51,976 nt of DNA from Roseospirillum parvum (GCF_900100455.1 NZ_FNCV01000013.1:1-51976); one strand, 5' to 3'. Shown: positions 30,375 through 39,660, numbered from the stretch's first letter. Numbers and translations: made by a program. The notes: generated from the letters alone by a model not told the origin.

Positions 30375-33300
30375 TCAAATGGCGCTGGGCGCCTCTTCGC
30401 CCCCCTCCAGCGGCCCGTCGGACATCGCCGGGCGATCAGTTGACTCGCCAAGGTCGATCAAGTCGCCCGCCTGGAAGGTGATCCCGATGATCCAGGCAAG
30501 AACAACCAGGGCCAACAGCGCCAACTGGGCCGAGGTGCGCAGGTCGGGAAACGAGAATGGCAGCGAGAAAATCCTTTTCGCGGCCTGCCATTCCCGCGCG
30601 CCATGGCCAAGCAACCCGCCGAGACCGGGCGACTTGCGCAGCAGGTCAGGCGCCACCGCCAGGCCCACCAGAACACTCCCCGCCAGCGCCACGACCGAGG
30701 CCAGCACCCAGGTCCAGGCCGCATCGAATCCCAGCGAAGTCACCGCCAGGCTCATCAGGGGCCACAGGAAGAAGTGGTCGGCCACCTCCTGGCTGCCCAG
30801 GAGCGCGAACAGCAGGGCGAACGGCAGGGCAATGGTGGCCAGGGTGCGCTCGCGGCGCTCCTCCTCGATCACCTTGTCGTTCTTGCGGGCATCCTCCTCG
30901 GCGGCCAGGAAGGCCTGCATCTGCTCGATCTCGTCGCGCACCATGCGGTATTCGGCCTGGCAGCCGGTCTGCCGGCTCATAAACTCGAACAGCTCCCGCC
31001 CCTGGACCTGGCTGCTGACCTGTTCGAACCAGATGTGGTTGGTGAAGTGCAACTGGCCCCGGTGGAGGTAGTGGTAGAAGCCGGTCAGGGCCGCTTCCTG
31101 CTCGGCCCGGGTCGGACTTTCCTTGGCCGCCTTGAGGGCGTCGTTGACCTCAAGGGCGAAGGCCCCGAGCACCGCCACGTAGCCCTGGGAGATCAGGAAC
31201 ATGCGCCGATACATGGTGGGCATGTGTCGGCGGTGGATCATTTCCCGGCTGGGCTCGCCGTCCGTCCCCACGAACATGAAGCTGTGGGCGGTGGCGGCAT
31301 ACCAGGAGCCCCACTCCCGGTAACGGGTGTAGAGGCCGCGCCGGAACTCTTTCAAGGCGAACCGGCTGTCGTAGGCATGACCGTTGCCGTAGGGCTCGAC
31401 GGTGGACAGGCGGGCCAGCATCACCTCCCAGTCGGCCTTGCCGGCGGGGGTGGTGGGCTGCCCGCCAGCCACCACCACCGAGGTCAGCACCCGGGCCCGG
31501 TCGTCGAACAGGGCCCGCACCCAAGGCCCGCCGGGAGACGCCTCGGGGCCTTCGAAATCCGCCGGCTCAAGCCCCAGGGCGTGACACAGCAGCCCCAGGA
31601 ACCAGCCCTCGAAGGGGGTCCGGGAGATCGCCTTGCCGTGCTCCAGGGTGTGCGTTTCCTCCTTGTTGTGAAAGGTGAGGGTGGTCCGGGCGCTCTGTTC
31701 GCCCTCCTCGCTTTCCATGGTCGAGTGGGTGAAGCGCAGCTTGCCGTTGAACTCGACCACCTGGCCCAGCGGGCGGCCGAGGATGGGATGGCCCGGATCG
31801 AGCAGATCGGGCCAGTTGACGTTCTTGAAATCCTTCTTGCCCTCCTTCGTCAACGCGGGTTCCGCCGGGGTTTGCTCCAGCGTCCATTCGACCATCACCA
31901 CGTCGTTGTAGAGGAAATGGAGGCGCAGATCGCACAGCGGCAGGCTGAGCTGCTCCCTATAGCCTTGCCGATGAACGGACAACGAAAGCCCCTCTGTCGG
32001 CAGGTCGACGGAGACCATGGCATGGCCCTCCCTGAGGGCCTCCTGCGCCTCCTCCCAGGTTGTCAGCCTGGGGGCCACCAGATCCCGCAAATGGGGCAGG
32101 AAGTAGTCGCGATCCGCGTCCTCGATGGGCACCAAGCCTGGCTTGCCGCCTTCGGGTGCCTCGGCCCGTCGGTCGTTCAGGCTCTTCAACACGCGCTCTT
32201 TCAGGGCGCTCATCGGTGGTTTGGCGCACCCACCGGCGTCGGTTGTCTCGACCCGGTCGACCTCGCGGTCCAGGCGGTCGCCCAGGAACAGGGCCTGACA
32301 GAAGGTGGTGCGCCAGGCGGTGACACGCCGGTTGCCGGTCAGCAGGTCGTCGAGCAGCTTGCCGACCAGGTCCGACAGCGCCTTCGACTGCCCCCCCAGG
32401 CGGTCCTCGGCGCCGAAGTAGGCGCTGTCTCCTCCCCCGGCGTAGCAGACCAGACGACCGATCCCGTCCGGCCAGGCGGCCCGCACCTCGGGCGAGAACC
32501 ACTGGGCCACCTGGTCGCGGCGGCTGCGGCCGCCGGAGAACTCCACCAGCCGCGGGGTGGGCCCGCCCTTGTCGTGCCCAGTGCCGAAGACCAGCAGCAT
32601 TTCCAGGGTTTGGGAAAGGTCATGGTCTTGCTCTTCCTGGGCCAGCTTATAGACGGCGTCGGCCATCACCCAGCGGTGTTCCACGGGAACCTGGGCGAGC
32701 AGAAGGCGCGGTGAGCCCCCTGGCCAGGGCACACCGTCCAGATCCAGCCAACGGGCCTGGGGGTGCCACTTCTCGTCCCCGGATGCTTCCTTCTCCTGGG
32801 GAGGCTCGCCGGCACCGCGGTGGCTGTTGAGAGCCTGGGAAAGCACCGCGCAGGCGTCGGCGATGCTGTATTGGGTCTTCTTGCACTCTTCCTTCCAGGG
32901 TGCCTTTTCTGGATCGAAGGCCTCCAGGTCATGGGGCGCGTTCTCGGCGGCGAGGCGGGCGATGGTCAGGTCCCGGCGGCGGATGTCCCGTACACACGCC
33001 TCGACCGTCTTTCCGAGGGCCTTTGCCACGGCGGCCAGTTCGGGAATGAAGCCGCGATCATTGGCCGCGACCAGGGGAATGTCCTGGCGCAGGTCCTCCG
33101 GGAGTTGCGCCATGTCCACATCCAGCAGCAGGAGAAGCTGCTCCAGGGAAGACAGGGCATTGCGGTGGTCGAGGATGTTGCCGTTGCCGTCGGCATAGAT
33201 GTGATGGTCGACCAGCATCACGGTGCGCCCGCTGGCCTCGATCCGCCGCCTGACGGCGGGCTGGGACATCTCCACCAGCACCACGGTGTCGGCCAGTTCG

Positions 33301-33530
33301 CTGACCTCTTCGGTGCTTAGCGCGCCCCGGGCACTCCAGCCGTGGGTCAGCACCTTCGGGGTGGGCCGGATGGTGTGGTTCCGGCGCTGCTCGCCGAGGT
33401 GCCTGACCAGGCGCACGATGGTCAGCGCCTCAAGATCATTGAGGGCGACCACCACGGTATGGGTTGCCCCCCCCGCCTTGTGGTCCGACACCTCGCCGGG
33501 CTGGCCGCTGCCGTTGCCCTCTGTCACCAT
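30375..33530 (-). CDS. DHH phosphoesterase-like / CorA-like membrane fusion, type III CRISPR ancillary effector
   Basis: The 1051-residue protein starts at ATG 33530 behind AGGGAGC. Residues about 20-190 look like a DHH-superfamily domain: TVVVALNDLEALTIVRLVR, VMLVDHH (108-110), SSLEQLL, and VAANDRGFIPE with Asp158. The first metal motif, usually H-x-x-x-D-x-D, is weak. Residues about 640-895 are long helices with HIWFEQVSSQVQGRELFEFM and VRDEIEQMQAFLAAEEDARK, resembling CRISPR-linked CorA. About four membrane segments follow (897-913, 921-938, 940-961, 1001-1018). In known SAM-AMP type III systems NrN (DHH) degrades the signal and CorA is the membrane effector; here both appear in one chain. 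The middle 250-640 is unassigned. Confidence 0.65.
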   Translation of the reverse strand: MVTEGNGSGQPGEVSDHKAGGATHTVVVALNDLEALTIVRLVRHLGEQRRNHTIRPTPKVLTHGWSARGALSTEEVSELADTVVLVEMSQPAVRRRIEASGRTVMLVDHHIYADGNGNILDHRNALSSLEQLLLLLDVDMAQLPEDLRQDIPLVAANDRGFIPELAAVAKALGKTVEACVRDIRRRDLTIARLAAENAPHDLEAFDPEKAPWKEECKKTQYSIADACAVLSQALNSHRGAGEPPQEKEASGDEKWHPQARWLDLDGVPWPGGSPRLLLAQVPVEHRWVMADAVYKLAQEEQDHDLSQTLEMLLVFGTGHDKGGPTPRLVEFSGGRSRRDQVAQWFSPEVRAAWPDGIGRLVCYAGGGDSAYFGAEDRLGGQSKALSDLVGKLLDDLLTGNRRVTAWRTTFCQALFLGDRLDREVDRVETTDAGGCAKPPMSALKERVLKSLNDRRAEAPEGGKPGLVPIEDADRDYFLPHLRDLVAPRLTTWEEAQEALREGHAMVSVDLPTEGLSLSVHRQGYREQLSLPLCDLRLHFLYNDVVMVEWTLEQTPAEPALTKEGKKDFKNVNWPDLLDPGHPILGRPLGQVVEFNGKLRFTHSTMESEEGEQSARTTLTFHNKEETHTLEHGKAISRTPFEGWFLGLLCHALGLEPADFEGPEASPGGPWVRALFDDRARVLTSVVVAGGQPTTPAGKADWEVMLARLSTVEPYGNGHAYDSRFALKEFRRGLYTRYREWGSWYAATAHSFMFVGTDGEPSREMIHRRHMPTMYRRMFLISQGYVAVLGAFALEVNDALKAAKESPTRAEQEAALTGFYHYLHRGQLHFTNHIWFEQVSSQVQGRELFEFMSRQTGCQAEYRMVRDEIEQMQAFLAAEEDARKNDKVIEEERRERTLATIALPFALLFALLGSQEVADHFFLWPLMSLAVTSLGFDAAWTWVLASVVALAGSVLVGLAVAPDLLRKSPGLGGLLGHGAREWQAAKRIFSLPFSFPDLRTSAQLALLALVVLAWIIGITFQAGDLIDLGESTDRPAMSDGPLEGGEEAPSAI

Positions 33531-33569
33531 GCCGTTGCTCCCTGAAGATCCGCCACCCGGCGGCGGCTT

Positions 33570-34034
33570 TCACGTGGCCGAATGGCCGTTGGCGGGCTCG
33601 AGAAGATGGCGGATGCCGGCCAGGGCCCGCTCGCAGGCGTCCACCTCGCGGCCGATGCGGCCCCGGTCGAGATGGTCCAGGCGGCCGTCGGCCAGGGCTT
33701 CGTGCACCGCCTTCAGGATGTCGGTGGCCTCGATCATGGTGCGCACGGCGCTGCCCCTCAGATCACCGAGGCCCTCCTGCTGGCCGAAATCCCGGCGATC
33801 GAGGACCAGCAGGTCGGTGTTCCGGGTGAAGTACCGAAGCAGGTCCCCGTCGGGGAGCATCGCCACCAGGGATCGTATCTCGTCGGCGCTGAAGGGGGTG
33901 CGCCCGCTGATTCGGGCGTGCAGGGCATGGTAGCTCAGGCTCAGCCCGTCGGCTGCCGCCTGCACTTCCACCAGTTTCCTGACCACCAGAAGATTGTGAA
34001 CCAGTTCGGCGAACTCGCGCCCCCGATCCCCCAT
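33570..34034 (-). CDS. Phage CII-like (CP76-type) HTH regulator
   Basis: The 154-residue protein starts at ATG 34034 (MGDRGREFAELVHNLLVVRK). The pattern LSLSYHALHARISGRTPFSA, then DEIRSLVAMLPDGDLLRYF, is that of phage regulatory CII/CP76 proteins common in alphaproteobacteria. The C-terminal half is a helical dimerisation-like region (TDILKAVHEALADGRLDHLD). It lies 39 nt before the DHH-CorA gene and 267 nt after the last RAMP gene, so it could control the DHH-CorA gene or the whole operon. A phage origin is likely. Confidence 0.7.
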   Translation of the reverse strand: MGDRGREFAELVHNLLVVRKLVEVQAAADGLSLSYHALHARISGRTPFSADEIRSLVAMLPDGDLLRYFTRNTDLLVLDRRDFGQQEGLGDLRGSAVRTMIEATDILKAVHEALADGRLDHLDRGRIGREVDACERALAGIRHLLEPANGHSAT

Positions 34035-34301
34035 GCGTCCCTCTCCCGAACATCGCGCGCAACGGCAACTCCCAGCGCGCACCCGACCCGATCACACCCC
34101 GATCACAACCCGCTCAGAACTGGGGATCGCCGCGATGGCTCACCCGGCGCACAAGGGAAGGGCCGGCTCCCGCCTGTCGTCCCGGCGGCGGGCAGGGTAG
34201 GCCGCCACCCGGCCCCCGGCAACCCGCAAGGGTGGGGGCGTTTCTGTTTCGGCGTGCTACCTGGCGGGAGAAAGTCAAGCAGTTCGCAACGGATCACGCA
34301 G
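34035..34301 (-). promoter_or_regulatory. Gap between the RAMP operon and the CII-like gene
   Basis: This 267-bp gap separates the effector RAMP operon from the regulator/DHH-CorA pair and probably holds a separate minus-strand promoter. The segment 34260-34301 is A/T-richer and includes CTTGACTTTCTCC on the minus strand, a possible -35. A GC-rich imperfect hairpin lies near 34210-34240. Neither element is certain. Confidence 0.35.
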
Positions 34302-36077
34302 TTATTTTCCTGCCCCGCCTTGATCCTTTTTCAATTTTCGAATGTGGCTCGCTGCCGGGTTCTTTCCATGGAAGCCCCCGAGGATAACGGCGACCCGCGT
34401 ATCGTCTATCAAATCACGCATGCCACACCCCTCAACAACCTCCTTGGATATGTAGATGTCCATTTTGCAGTCCGGACTTTTGACATACCCGAATCCTTTA
34501 TATTGCCTGTAAAACTTGACCTTTCCGAAAATTTCGTTTTCCTCGGCCAAGCGGGGCATCGGCTTCCGTGACGACGGTGTCTGCCGCGGCTGCTGGGCGT
34601 CCGGGGTGTGGCCCTCGGTCAAGAGGGGGGGCAGTTGGATGCCGGCCGTGGGGTCCTCGCCGCCGGCGGTGCCTCCACTGATGTCGCGCAGGTATTGGTG
34701 CTGCCAAGGTTTTGTTCTGTCATAGTTTGCGGCGCACCATTTGAAGGTTTCCTCTTCGGCTGCGGGCTGTCTTCTTTGAAACGCATTATGCTGCGTTTGG
34801 TTGAGCGGCGGGTGGACCAGCCGTTCGCCGATGTGGCGCGGCTCGCCGATGCCCATCAAGTGAGCCCGCACCCAGGGGGGCATGGCCTCCACCACCCAGG
34901 CGGCCGCGTCGGTTGCGTCAAGTTCCTTGCAGTCGCGTTTTTCGGGCGTCCACACCATGTGCTCACGCCCGCATGCGAACGGGTCTTCCTCGCGATAACG
35001 TTTGCGGCGATCAACGGCGACAACCTTGTCCACCTGGATTTGCACCCGGCCCAGGCCGATGGACTTGCCCAGTCCCAGGCGGTGGCGGAAGTGCTCGCTG
35101 GGCCGACAGGCGAACAGCAACAGATCCAGCGCCTCCTGGGGCAGGTCGTCGAAGTCGATGCAGAAGGTGAACCGGGTGCCCGGCTTCAGCGGGCGGGCAA
35201 GAACCCGCTGGTTGTTGTTGCCGTCATTCTGGGGCGTCCAGGATTTGGCGCGGGTCTCGATGGCCGCTTCTCCCAGAGGCTCGGCAGAGGGGTGAAGGTA
35301 CATCTTGCGCCCGCGCGCGCGGTGTTCCTCCGAATTGAGCCTCGACTTTTCAATGAATCGATCGCGCTCTTTCGGGGTAAAGTAGAGCGCTGGCGAGGGC
35401 GGCTTGGGCGAGGCCAGGATCTTCAGCCTGACCTCTTCCATGAAGGGATCGTAACTGGCGCAGCGGCCGGGATGGCAGCGCACCCGTCCCTTGAGGGCCA
35501 CGGTATCGTCTTTCCGGTCGGCCTTGCCGCCCTCGTGGACCTCCACCACGCCGAACATCAACTCGGCCGGGGTCAGGAAATCCCGCTTAGGACTGAGCGG
35601 CTGCGCGCCCCTGGGGAAGTAATCGTGTACAGATCCTTTTGGCCTCTTCTTGACCTTGAAATCTTTTTCAAGCACCCGCATGGCCGAGTTGCTGGCCGCC
35701 TCGACCAGGGCCGAGAGCATCCCCTTCAGGGTGGTCGCCGGAATCGCCGGCTGGCCATCGATCATGTAGGGCTCGACCCGGGTGCACCGGGTGTCGGGGT
35801 CTTCTGCCTGCCCGGCCCCGATGACCAGGGGGTCCTCGGCGGTCAGGGTGCAGGTGATGCGCCCCGACAGGTGGCCTTCGTGCCAGCGGGCGTGGCTGAA
35901 GTTGCCCCATCCGCCGGCGGGGATTTGCTCCTCCTCCGAGGCGCGACCTTGCCCCCCCTGCAAGGCATCGCGGACCTGTCGCAGGTGATGGGTCGGCCCA
36001 AGACAGGCGTTTTGCTCCCCGTTCTCGCCCCCTTCGACCACCGGGACGAAGTGGTAGGTGTTCAGGAATTCGGGCAT
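34302..36077 (-). CDS. RAMP protein (TIGR03986-like) with C-terminal cold-shock domain
   Basis: The 591-residue protein begins MPEFLNTYHFVPVVEGGENG. Its RAMP features are HLSGRITCTLTAEDPLVIGA, PAIPATTLKGMLSALVEAAS and the glycine-rich HRLGLGKSIGLGRVQIQVDK, as in the TIGR03986 type III family. Residues about 514-583 are a cold-shock (OB-fold) domain: GKVKFYRQYKGFGYVKSP (RNP1-like KGFGYV), DIYISK (RNP2-like), and a last part with GKNPAASHIRKL as in CspA. The extra RNA-binding domain is striking. Its start overlaps the upstream RAMP gene by 1 nt. It probably belongs to the type III effector complex. Confidence 0.8.
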   Translation of the reverse strand: MPEFLNTYHFVPVVEGGENGEQNACLGPTHHLRQVRDALQGGQGRASEEEQIPAGGWGNFSHARWHEGHLSGRITCTLTAEDPLVIGAGQAEDPDTRCTRVEPYMIDGQPAIPATTLKGMLSALVEAASNSAMRVLEKDFKVKKRPKGSVHDYFPRGAQPLSPKRDFLTPAELMFGVVEVHEGGKADRKDDTVALKGRVRCHPGRCASYDPFMEEVRLKILASPKPPSPALYFTPKERDRFIEKSRLNSEEHRARGRKMYLHPSAEPLGEAAIETRAKSWTPQNDGNNNQRVLARPLKPGTRFTFCIDFDDLPQEALDLLLFACRPSEHFRHRLGLGKSIGLGRVQIQVDKVVAVDRRKRYREEDPFACGREHMVWTPEKRDCKELDATDAAAWVVEAMPPWVRAHLMGIGEPRHIGERLVHPPLNQTQHNAFQRRQPAAEEETFKWCAANYDRTKPWQHQYLRDISGGTAGGEDPTAGIQLPPLLTEGHTPDAQQPRQTPSSRKPMPRLAEENEIFGKVKFYRQYKGFGYVKSPDCKMDIYISKEVVEGCGMRDLIDDTRVAVILGGFHGKNPAASHIRKLKKDQGGAGK

Positions 36078-37747
36078 CAGGCCGCCTCCCCGTTGGCCAG
36101 GTGTTTCTCGCGCAACGCATCGACTGCCGCGCGCAGGGGTTGGGCGAGCGTCGAGGCGCCGAGCCTAGCCCAGGGAATCCAGTCCTTCGGGGACTCACCC
36201 TCCAAGTCAAGCACCCCGCCGTCTCCCGTCACTTTCAGCGAGAGGGTCGCCTCCGCCCCTCCGTAGCCCTTGGTGGACCCGTAGCCGAAGGTCAGGTCGC
36301 CTTCCGCCAGATCACGCAGGACCAGAACCAGCAGCCCCACGTCCTCCAGACTGGTTCTCTTGGGGTCCAGGTCCAGGCGCAGGCAGCCCGTGAAGGTGGG
36401 CCGGTCGAAGGCCTCGATGTCGAACTTGGACGAGCCGCTGGCCCCGCCGGTGAAACGGTCGATGGCGACCAGTTCCTGGTGCGCCGTTACCGCTTCCCCC
36501 TCCAGCGTGAAGGGATCGATGCCCAGGCTGGCCCGCCAACTGGCGGCCCCGAACAGCCGCTGGCTGGGCAGCCCCTGGGCCCGGATGTTGGTGTCGGCGG
36601 TCTGCTTTCCCCGTCCCGGGCGATGGCCGAAAGGTTCCTCGTCGTCCGTCAGGGTGGCCAGGATGCGCTCCGCCCGGGCCCGCAGCACTCCCTTGATGGA
36701 GGACGCCGGCAGCACCGGCTTGCCCGCGTGGTCGACCCGGGGCATCAGGCTTGCCGTGCGCTCCCCGCCTTGGGCCTTGTTGGCCTCTTTGTCGCTTATC
36801 ACCCGGCTTGGCTCGGAGAGCAGGAAATGGTGGTCGAACTGGAGCCTCAGTTGGCAGATCAACTCGGGGTGGACCTGGGCCTGTTGGCGCCAGCCGGTGG
36901 CCTTATTATGGATTGCCGTTGCCTCGCCTTCGGGCACATCCACCAGAGCCGCCTCCCAGGTCCTCGGGGCGCCCTGGCCGATCCACTCGGCAAGGTCGTC
37001 GTCACTCAGTCTTTTCAGCGCGCTGCGCGCCCACGTGAAGCGCCCGTGGCCGCGCCCGGTCATCGCCCCCAGGGCGAGCCGCGGCACCTCATCGCCGGTA
37101 CCGGGATTGAATCCCTCCAGCAGGGCCAGGGCGAGGGTCACCAAGTCGCGCCCCCCGTCCTTGGCATCGGGCGGCACATCCAGATCCAGCGTCACCTTGA
37201 AGGTGGCGCCGGGGTCGACCACCTCCTTGAAGAACAGATGCCGGTCAAGCGCCGCCCCGGAGGCCCGGTCAATGCGCACCCCCGTGTCGACCTGGCTGTT
37301 GCGATGGGTGTTGCGCAGCTTCACCGGGCTTTTCGCGCGATCCGTGGGTTCTTCCATCGGGGCGTAGTGGAATTCCAGACGGCCGCCCAGGAATTCCAGA
37401 CGGCTGCCCACGGCCTCGCCGTTGGGATCGGCGGCGGCGCCGAACAGGGTGTCACGGGCTTTCAAGGGGGCCTTCTCGTCTTCCGCCCCCCAGAGACAGT
37501 CGGGCAGATGGGCCCTGGCCCAAGCCTGCATCGCCCCTTTCAGGCCGCTGGGGGTCAGGCAGGGGCGGCCGGTGGCGTCCACCACCACGGCCTTCACCTT
37601 GGGAGGTTTCGCCTCCTCGCCTTTCTCGCGTCCTTTCAGTTCTTTCCAGCTCTCGACCCCTCCGGTTCCCAGATGAAGGGGGGTGTCGGTGGTCAGGGTG
37701 CCCTCGATGCGCCAGCGGCGGATGCGGGGGGATTGGGTGTCGGTCAT
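36077..37747 (-). CDS. Dual Cas7-like (Csm3-type) RAMP fusion
   Basis: The 556-residue protein contains two Csm3-like units. The first has TPLHLGTGGVESW, CLTPSGLKGAMQAWAR, LRNTHRNSQVDTGVRIDRAS and LGAMTGRGHGRFTW. The second has PVLPASSIKGVLRARAERIL, RLFGAASWR, HQELVAIDRFTGGASGSSKF and GYGSTKGYGGAEATL. Each unit thus has the P-x-S-x-x-K-G helix and the glycine-rich loop typical of Cas7, which lines the crRNA and can cut target RNA. The usual first-unit catalytic Asp is not obvious. A 21-bp tandem duplication yields RLEF twice (about 37370-37410). Starts and stops overlap by 1 nt on both sides. Confidence 0.8.
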   Translation of the reverse strand: MTDTQSPRIRRWRIEGTLTTDTPLHLGTGGVESWKELKGREKGEEAKPPKVKAVVVDATGRPCLTPSGLKGAMQAWARAHLPDCLWGAEDEKAPLKARDTLFGAAADPNGEAVGSRLEFLGGRLEFHYAPMEEPTDRAKSPVKLRNTHRNSQVDTGVRIDRASGAALDRHLFFKEVVDPGATFKVTLDLDVPPDAKDGGRDLVTLALALLEGFNPGTGDEVPRLALGAMTGRGHGRFTWARSALKRLSDDDLAEWIGQGAPRTWEAALVDVPEGEATAIHNKATGWRQQAQVHPELICQLRLQFDHHFLLSEPSRVISDKEANKAQGGERTASLMPRVDHAGKPVLPASSIKGVLRARAERILATLTDDEEPFGHRPGRGKQTADTNIRAQGLPSQRLFGAASWRASLGIDPFTLEGEAVTAHQELVAIDRFTGGASGSSKFDIEAFDRPTFTGCLRLDLDPKRTSLEDVGLLVLVLRDLAEGDLTFGYGSTKGYGGAEATLSLKVTGDGGVLDLEGESPKDWIPWARLGASTLAQPLRAAVDALREKHLANGEAA

Positions 37748-39660
37748 CAGGCGGCACTCCCCTGGCTGGCGATCACGACCGGATGGTCCTCGTCAGGCTT
37801 GGGCGTGGCAATCCCCGCCTGGCCCAGGTCGAGATCGACGCGCACCGCGCCGTAGCCGTTTTCCGGCACCAGGGGAGTCTTGCGCCACCATTGGATCGGG
37901 TCATCGCCCAGCCCGTAGTGCTTGGCCAGCTTGTCGGTAAGGGGCAGCCCGTTGGCCCGCCAGCGGGCGATGCATTGCTCGGCCTCTCCGGACTTCGCCT
38001 CCAGGCGAAACACCGCCCCCGGTTGGGTCAGCAGGAAGGGCCGGTATTGGCCACCGCCTTGATAGGCTTTCCAGATGTACGCCCCACCCCACAGGCGGTG
38101 GCGGGACCACTGCTCTTCAAGCTTCAGGCTGTTGTTCGAGGCATCGGCGAAAAAGCTCTGGTAGGCCGTGAACAAATCCGCCTCGCCGGAGGTTTCCGAC
38201 AACTCCGGCCCCAGCATCAGGGCCGGGGTTTGCAGAACCAGGGTCCACGGGCCCGCCCCGTTGCGGCTCCCTTCCGGGATGTGGTCGGCCAGGCCCTGGG
38301 CCTCGAGCCAGACCACGTCGGCCGCCGCCTTGGTCTTGCCGACCCACCACAGGCCCGGCTCGGCGATCAGGCTTTTCAGTTGTTCCAGCACCTGGTCGGC
38401 GGTGTCCTTGTCCATCTCGGTATCGAGGCCGATCTCGCCGGCCCACAGGAAGCCGTCGGGCGTCACCATCTCGTAGGCGAACAGCTCGGTGTTGCGGACC
38501 CGGCGCTTGTCGTGGTCGATGCTGGTGCGCACCCTGAGGTCCCGGCCCGGCGCCACCCAGCCCCGCGCCCGATCGGCCTTGGCGTCGATGGCCGGCTTCC
38601 AGTCGGGGGCGAAGGTCGGGGCCTGGAGCCCCTCGTCATCCGAAAACAGGGTGTCGTCCGGGGTGCCGACCATGTCCCACAGGCTCTTGTCCGGCCCGCT
38701 GGCCAGGCTGACCGGCAGGCTGACCGGGCGACGCCGCTTGAGGGGCGGAGGCCCCTCCCCGGGCGGAGTGGTGGACACCGGCACGAAATGGCTGACCCGC
38801 AGGCGGTGGAAGTTGGCCGCGAGGTCGGGCCGGTCGCGATCAAGGTTTTCATCGATCCCGGCCCCCCCGCCCTTGCCCAGGGCGGCCAGCCACTGGGCGG
38901 CGATGGCCCCCTTGATGGTCGCGCCGGGAATGATTGCGGCTGATTCGAACAGGTTGTTGGACAGCCGGTGCTCGGGCACGCAGAACGGCTGGCGGAAGCG
39001 CAGCAGAACCGTGACTTTGCGGGGATCCTTGGAGGGCCGCAGATCGAGCGTGGCCATCTCCGCCGGCACCGAGGTTTGTGTCGGCTCGCTGATCTCGGCC
39101 TTCACCAGGCGGCCGAAGCCCAGGGTGCGCAGGGCACCCATCTGGGTGTTCCAGCGCAGCGCCGTCTCGACCGCCTGCCTGATGCGGCCAAGTTCCTCCT
39201 GATTGGCGACCACTCGGACGGCGCCGCAGAAGGTCACCAGGGTGCCCGGGGGGAAGGGGGCCTCCACCACCTGGAGCATGCCCTTGGCGACCGACCCCTT
39301 GTCGGGGTCCATCTTGATGCGCACGATTTCCTCACCGCCCGCCTGGGCGGTTTCCGGCTCGCCCAGGCAGACCAGATCGTCGAACACCACCCGCTTGCCG
39401 GGCTCGTGGCGGGTGGCCTCCTCCTTGCCGAACCAGGCGTTGAGGTCTTCGGCTTTCACACCGGCCAGATCGCCCAGCTCGCCCAGTGCGGCCCGCACCC
39501 GGCCCAGAACCAGGGTTCCGGGCAGGACGATGTTGCCCTGGTGGTCGCGCAGGGTGGGGCTGTCCAGGCCCAGGCGGCCCATGCCGGTGGCGTGCACCAG
39601 GACCGGGGCGCGGACCACCAGACGCAGGGTCAGGTGGTGCTTGCGGATGGGATCGGTCAT
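37747..39660 (-). CDS. Multi-RAMP fusion protein (Csm3-like plus Csx10/Cas7-like)
   Basis: The 637-residue protein starts at ATG 39660, overlapping the cas10 stop (ATGA). The N-terminal 215 residues are RAMP-like: TLRLVVRAPVLVHATGMG, IVLPGTLVLGRVRAAL, VRIKMDPDKGSVAKGMLQVV (as in Csm3) and LRTLGFGRLVKAEI. A second unit follows with LSNNLFESAAIIPGATIKGA, LRVRTSIDHDKRRVRNTELF and YEMVTPDGFLWAGEIGLDTE. The C-terminus has a GYGAVRVDLDLG glycine-rich loop. The last portion could be a Cas5/Csx10-like unit, but the boundary is uncertain. Fused RAMPs like this occur in type III-D-like complexes. Confidence 0.7.
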   Translation of the reverse strand: MTDPIRKHHLTLRLVVRAPVLVHATGMGRLGLDSPTLRDHQGNIVLPGTLVLGRVRAALGELGDLAGVKAEDLNAWFGKEEATRHEPGKRVVFDDLVCLGEPETAQAGGEEIVRIKMDPDKGSVAKGMLQVVEAPFPPGTLVTFCGAVRVVANQEELGRIRQAVETALRWNTQMGALRTLGFGRLVKAEISEPTQTSVPAEMATLDLRPSKDPRKVTVLLRFRQPFCVPEHRLSNNLFESAAIIPGATIKGAIAAQWLAALGKGGGAGIDENLDRDRPDLAANFHRLRVSHFVPVSTTPPGEGPPPLKRRRPVSLPVSLASGPDKSLWDMVGTPDDTLFSDDEGLQAPTFAPDWKPAIDAKADRARGWVAPGRDLRVRTSIDHDKRRVRNTELFAYEMVTPDGFLWAGEIGLDTEMDKDTADQVLEQLKSLIAEPGLWWVGKTKAAADVVWLEAQGLADHIPEGSRNGAGPWTLVLQTPALMLGPELSETSGEADLFTAYQSFFADASNNSLKLEEQWSRHRLWGGAYIWKAYQGGGQYRPFLLTQPGAVFRLEAKSGEAEQCIARWRANGLPLTDKLAKHYGLGDDPIQWWRKTPLVPENGYGAVRVDLDLGQAGIATPKPDEDHPVVIASQGSAA

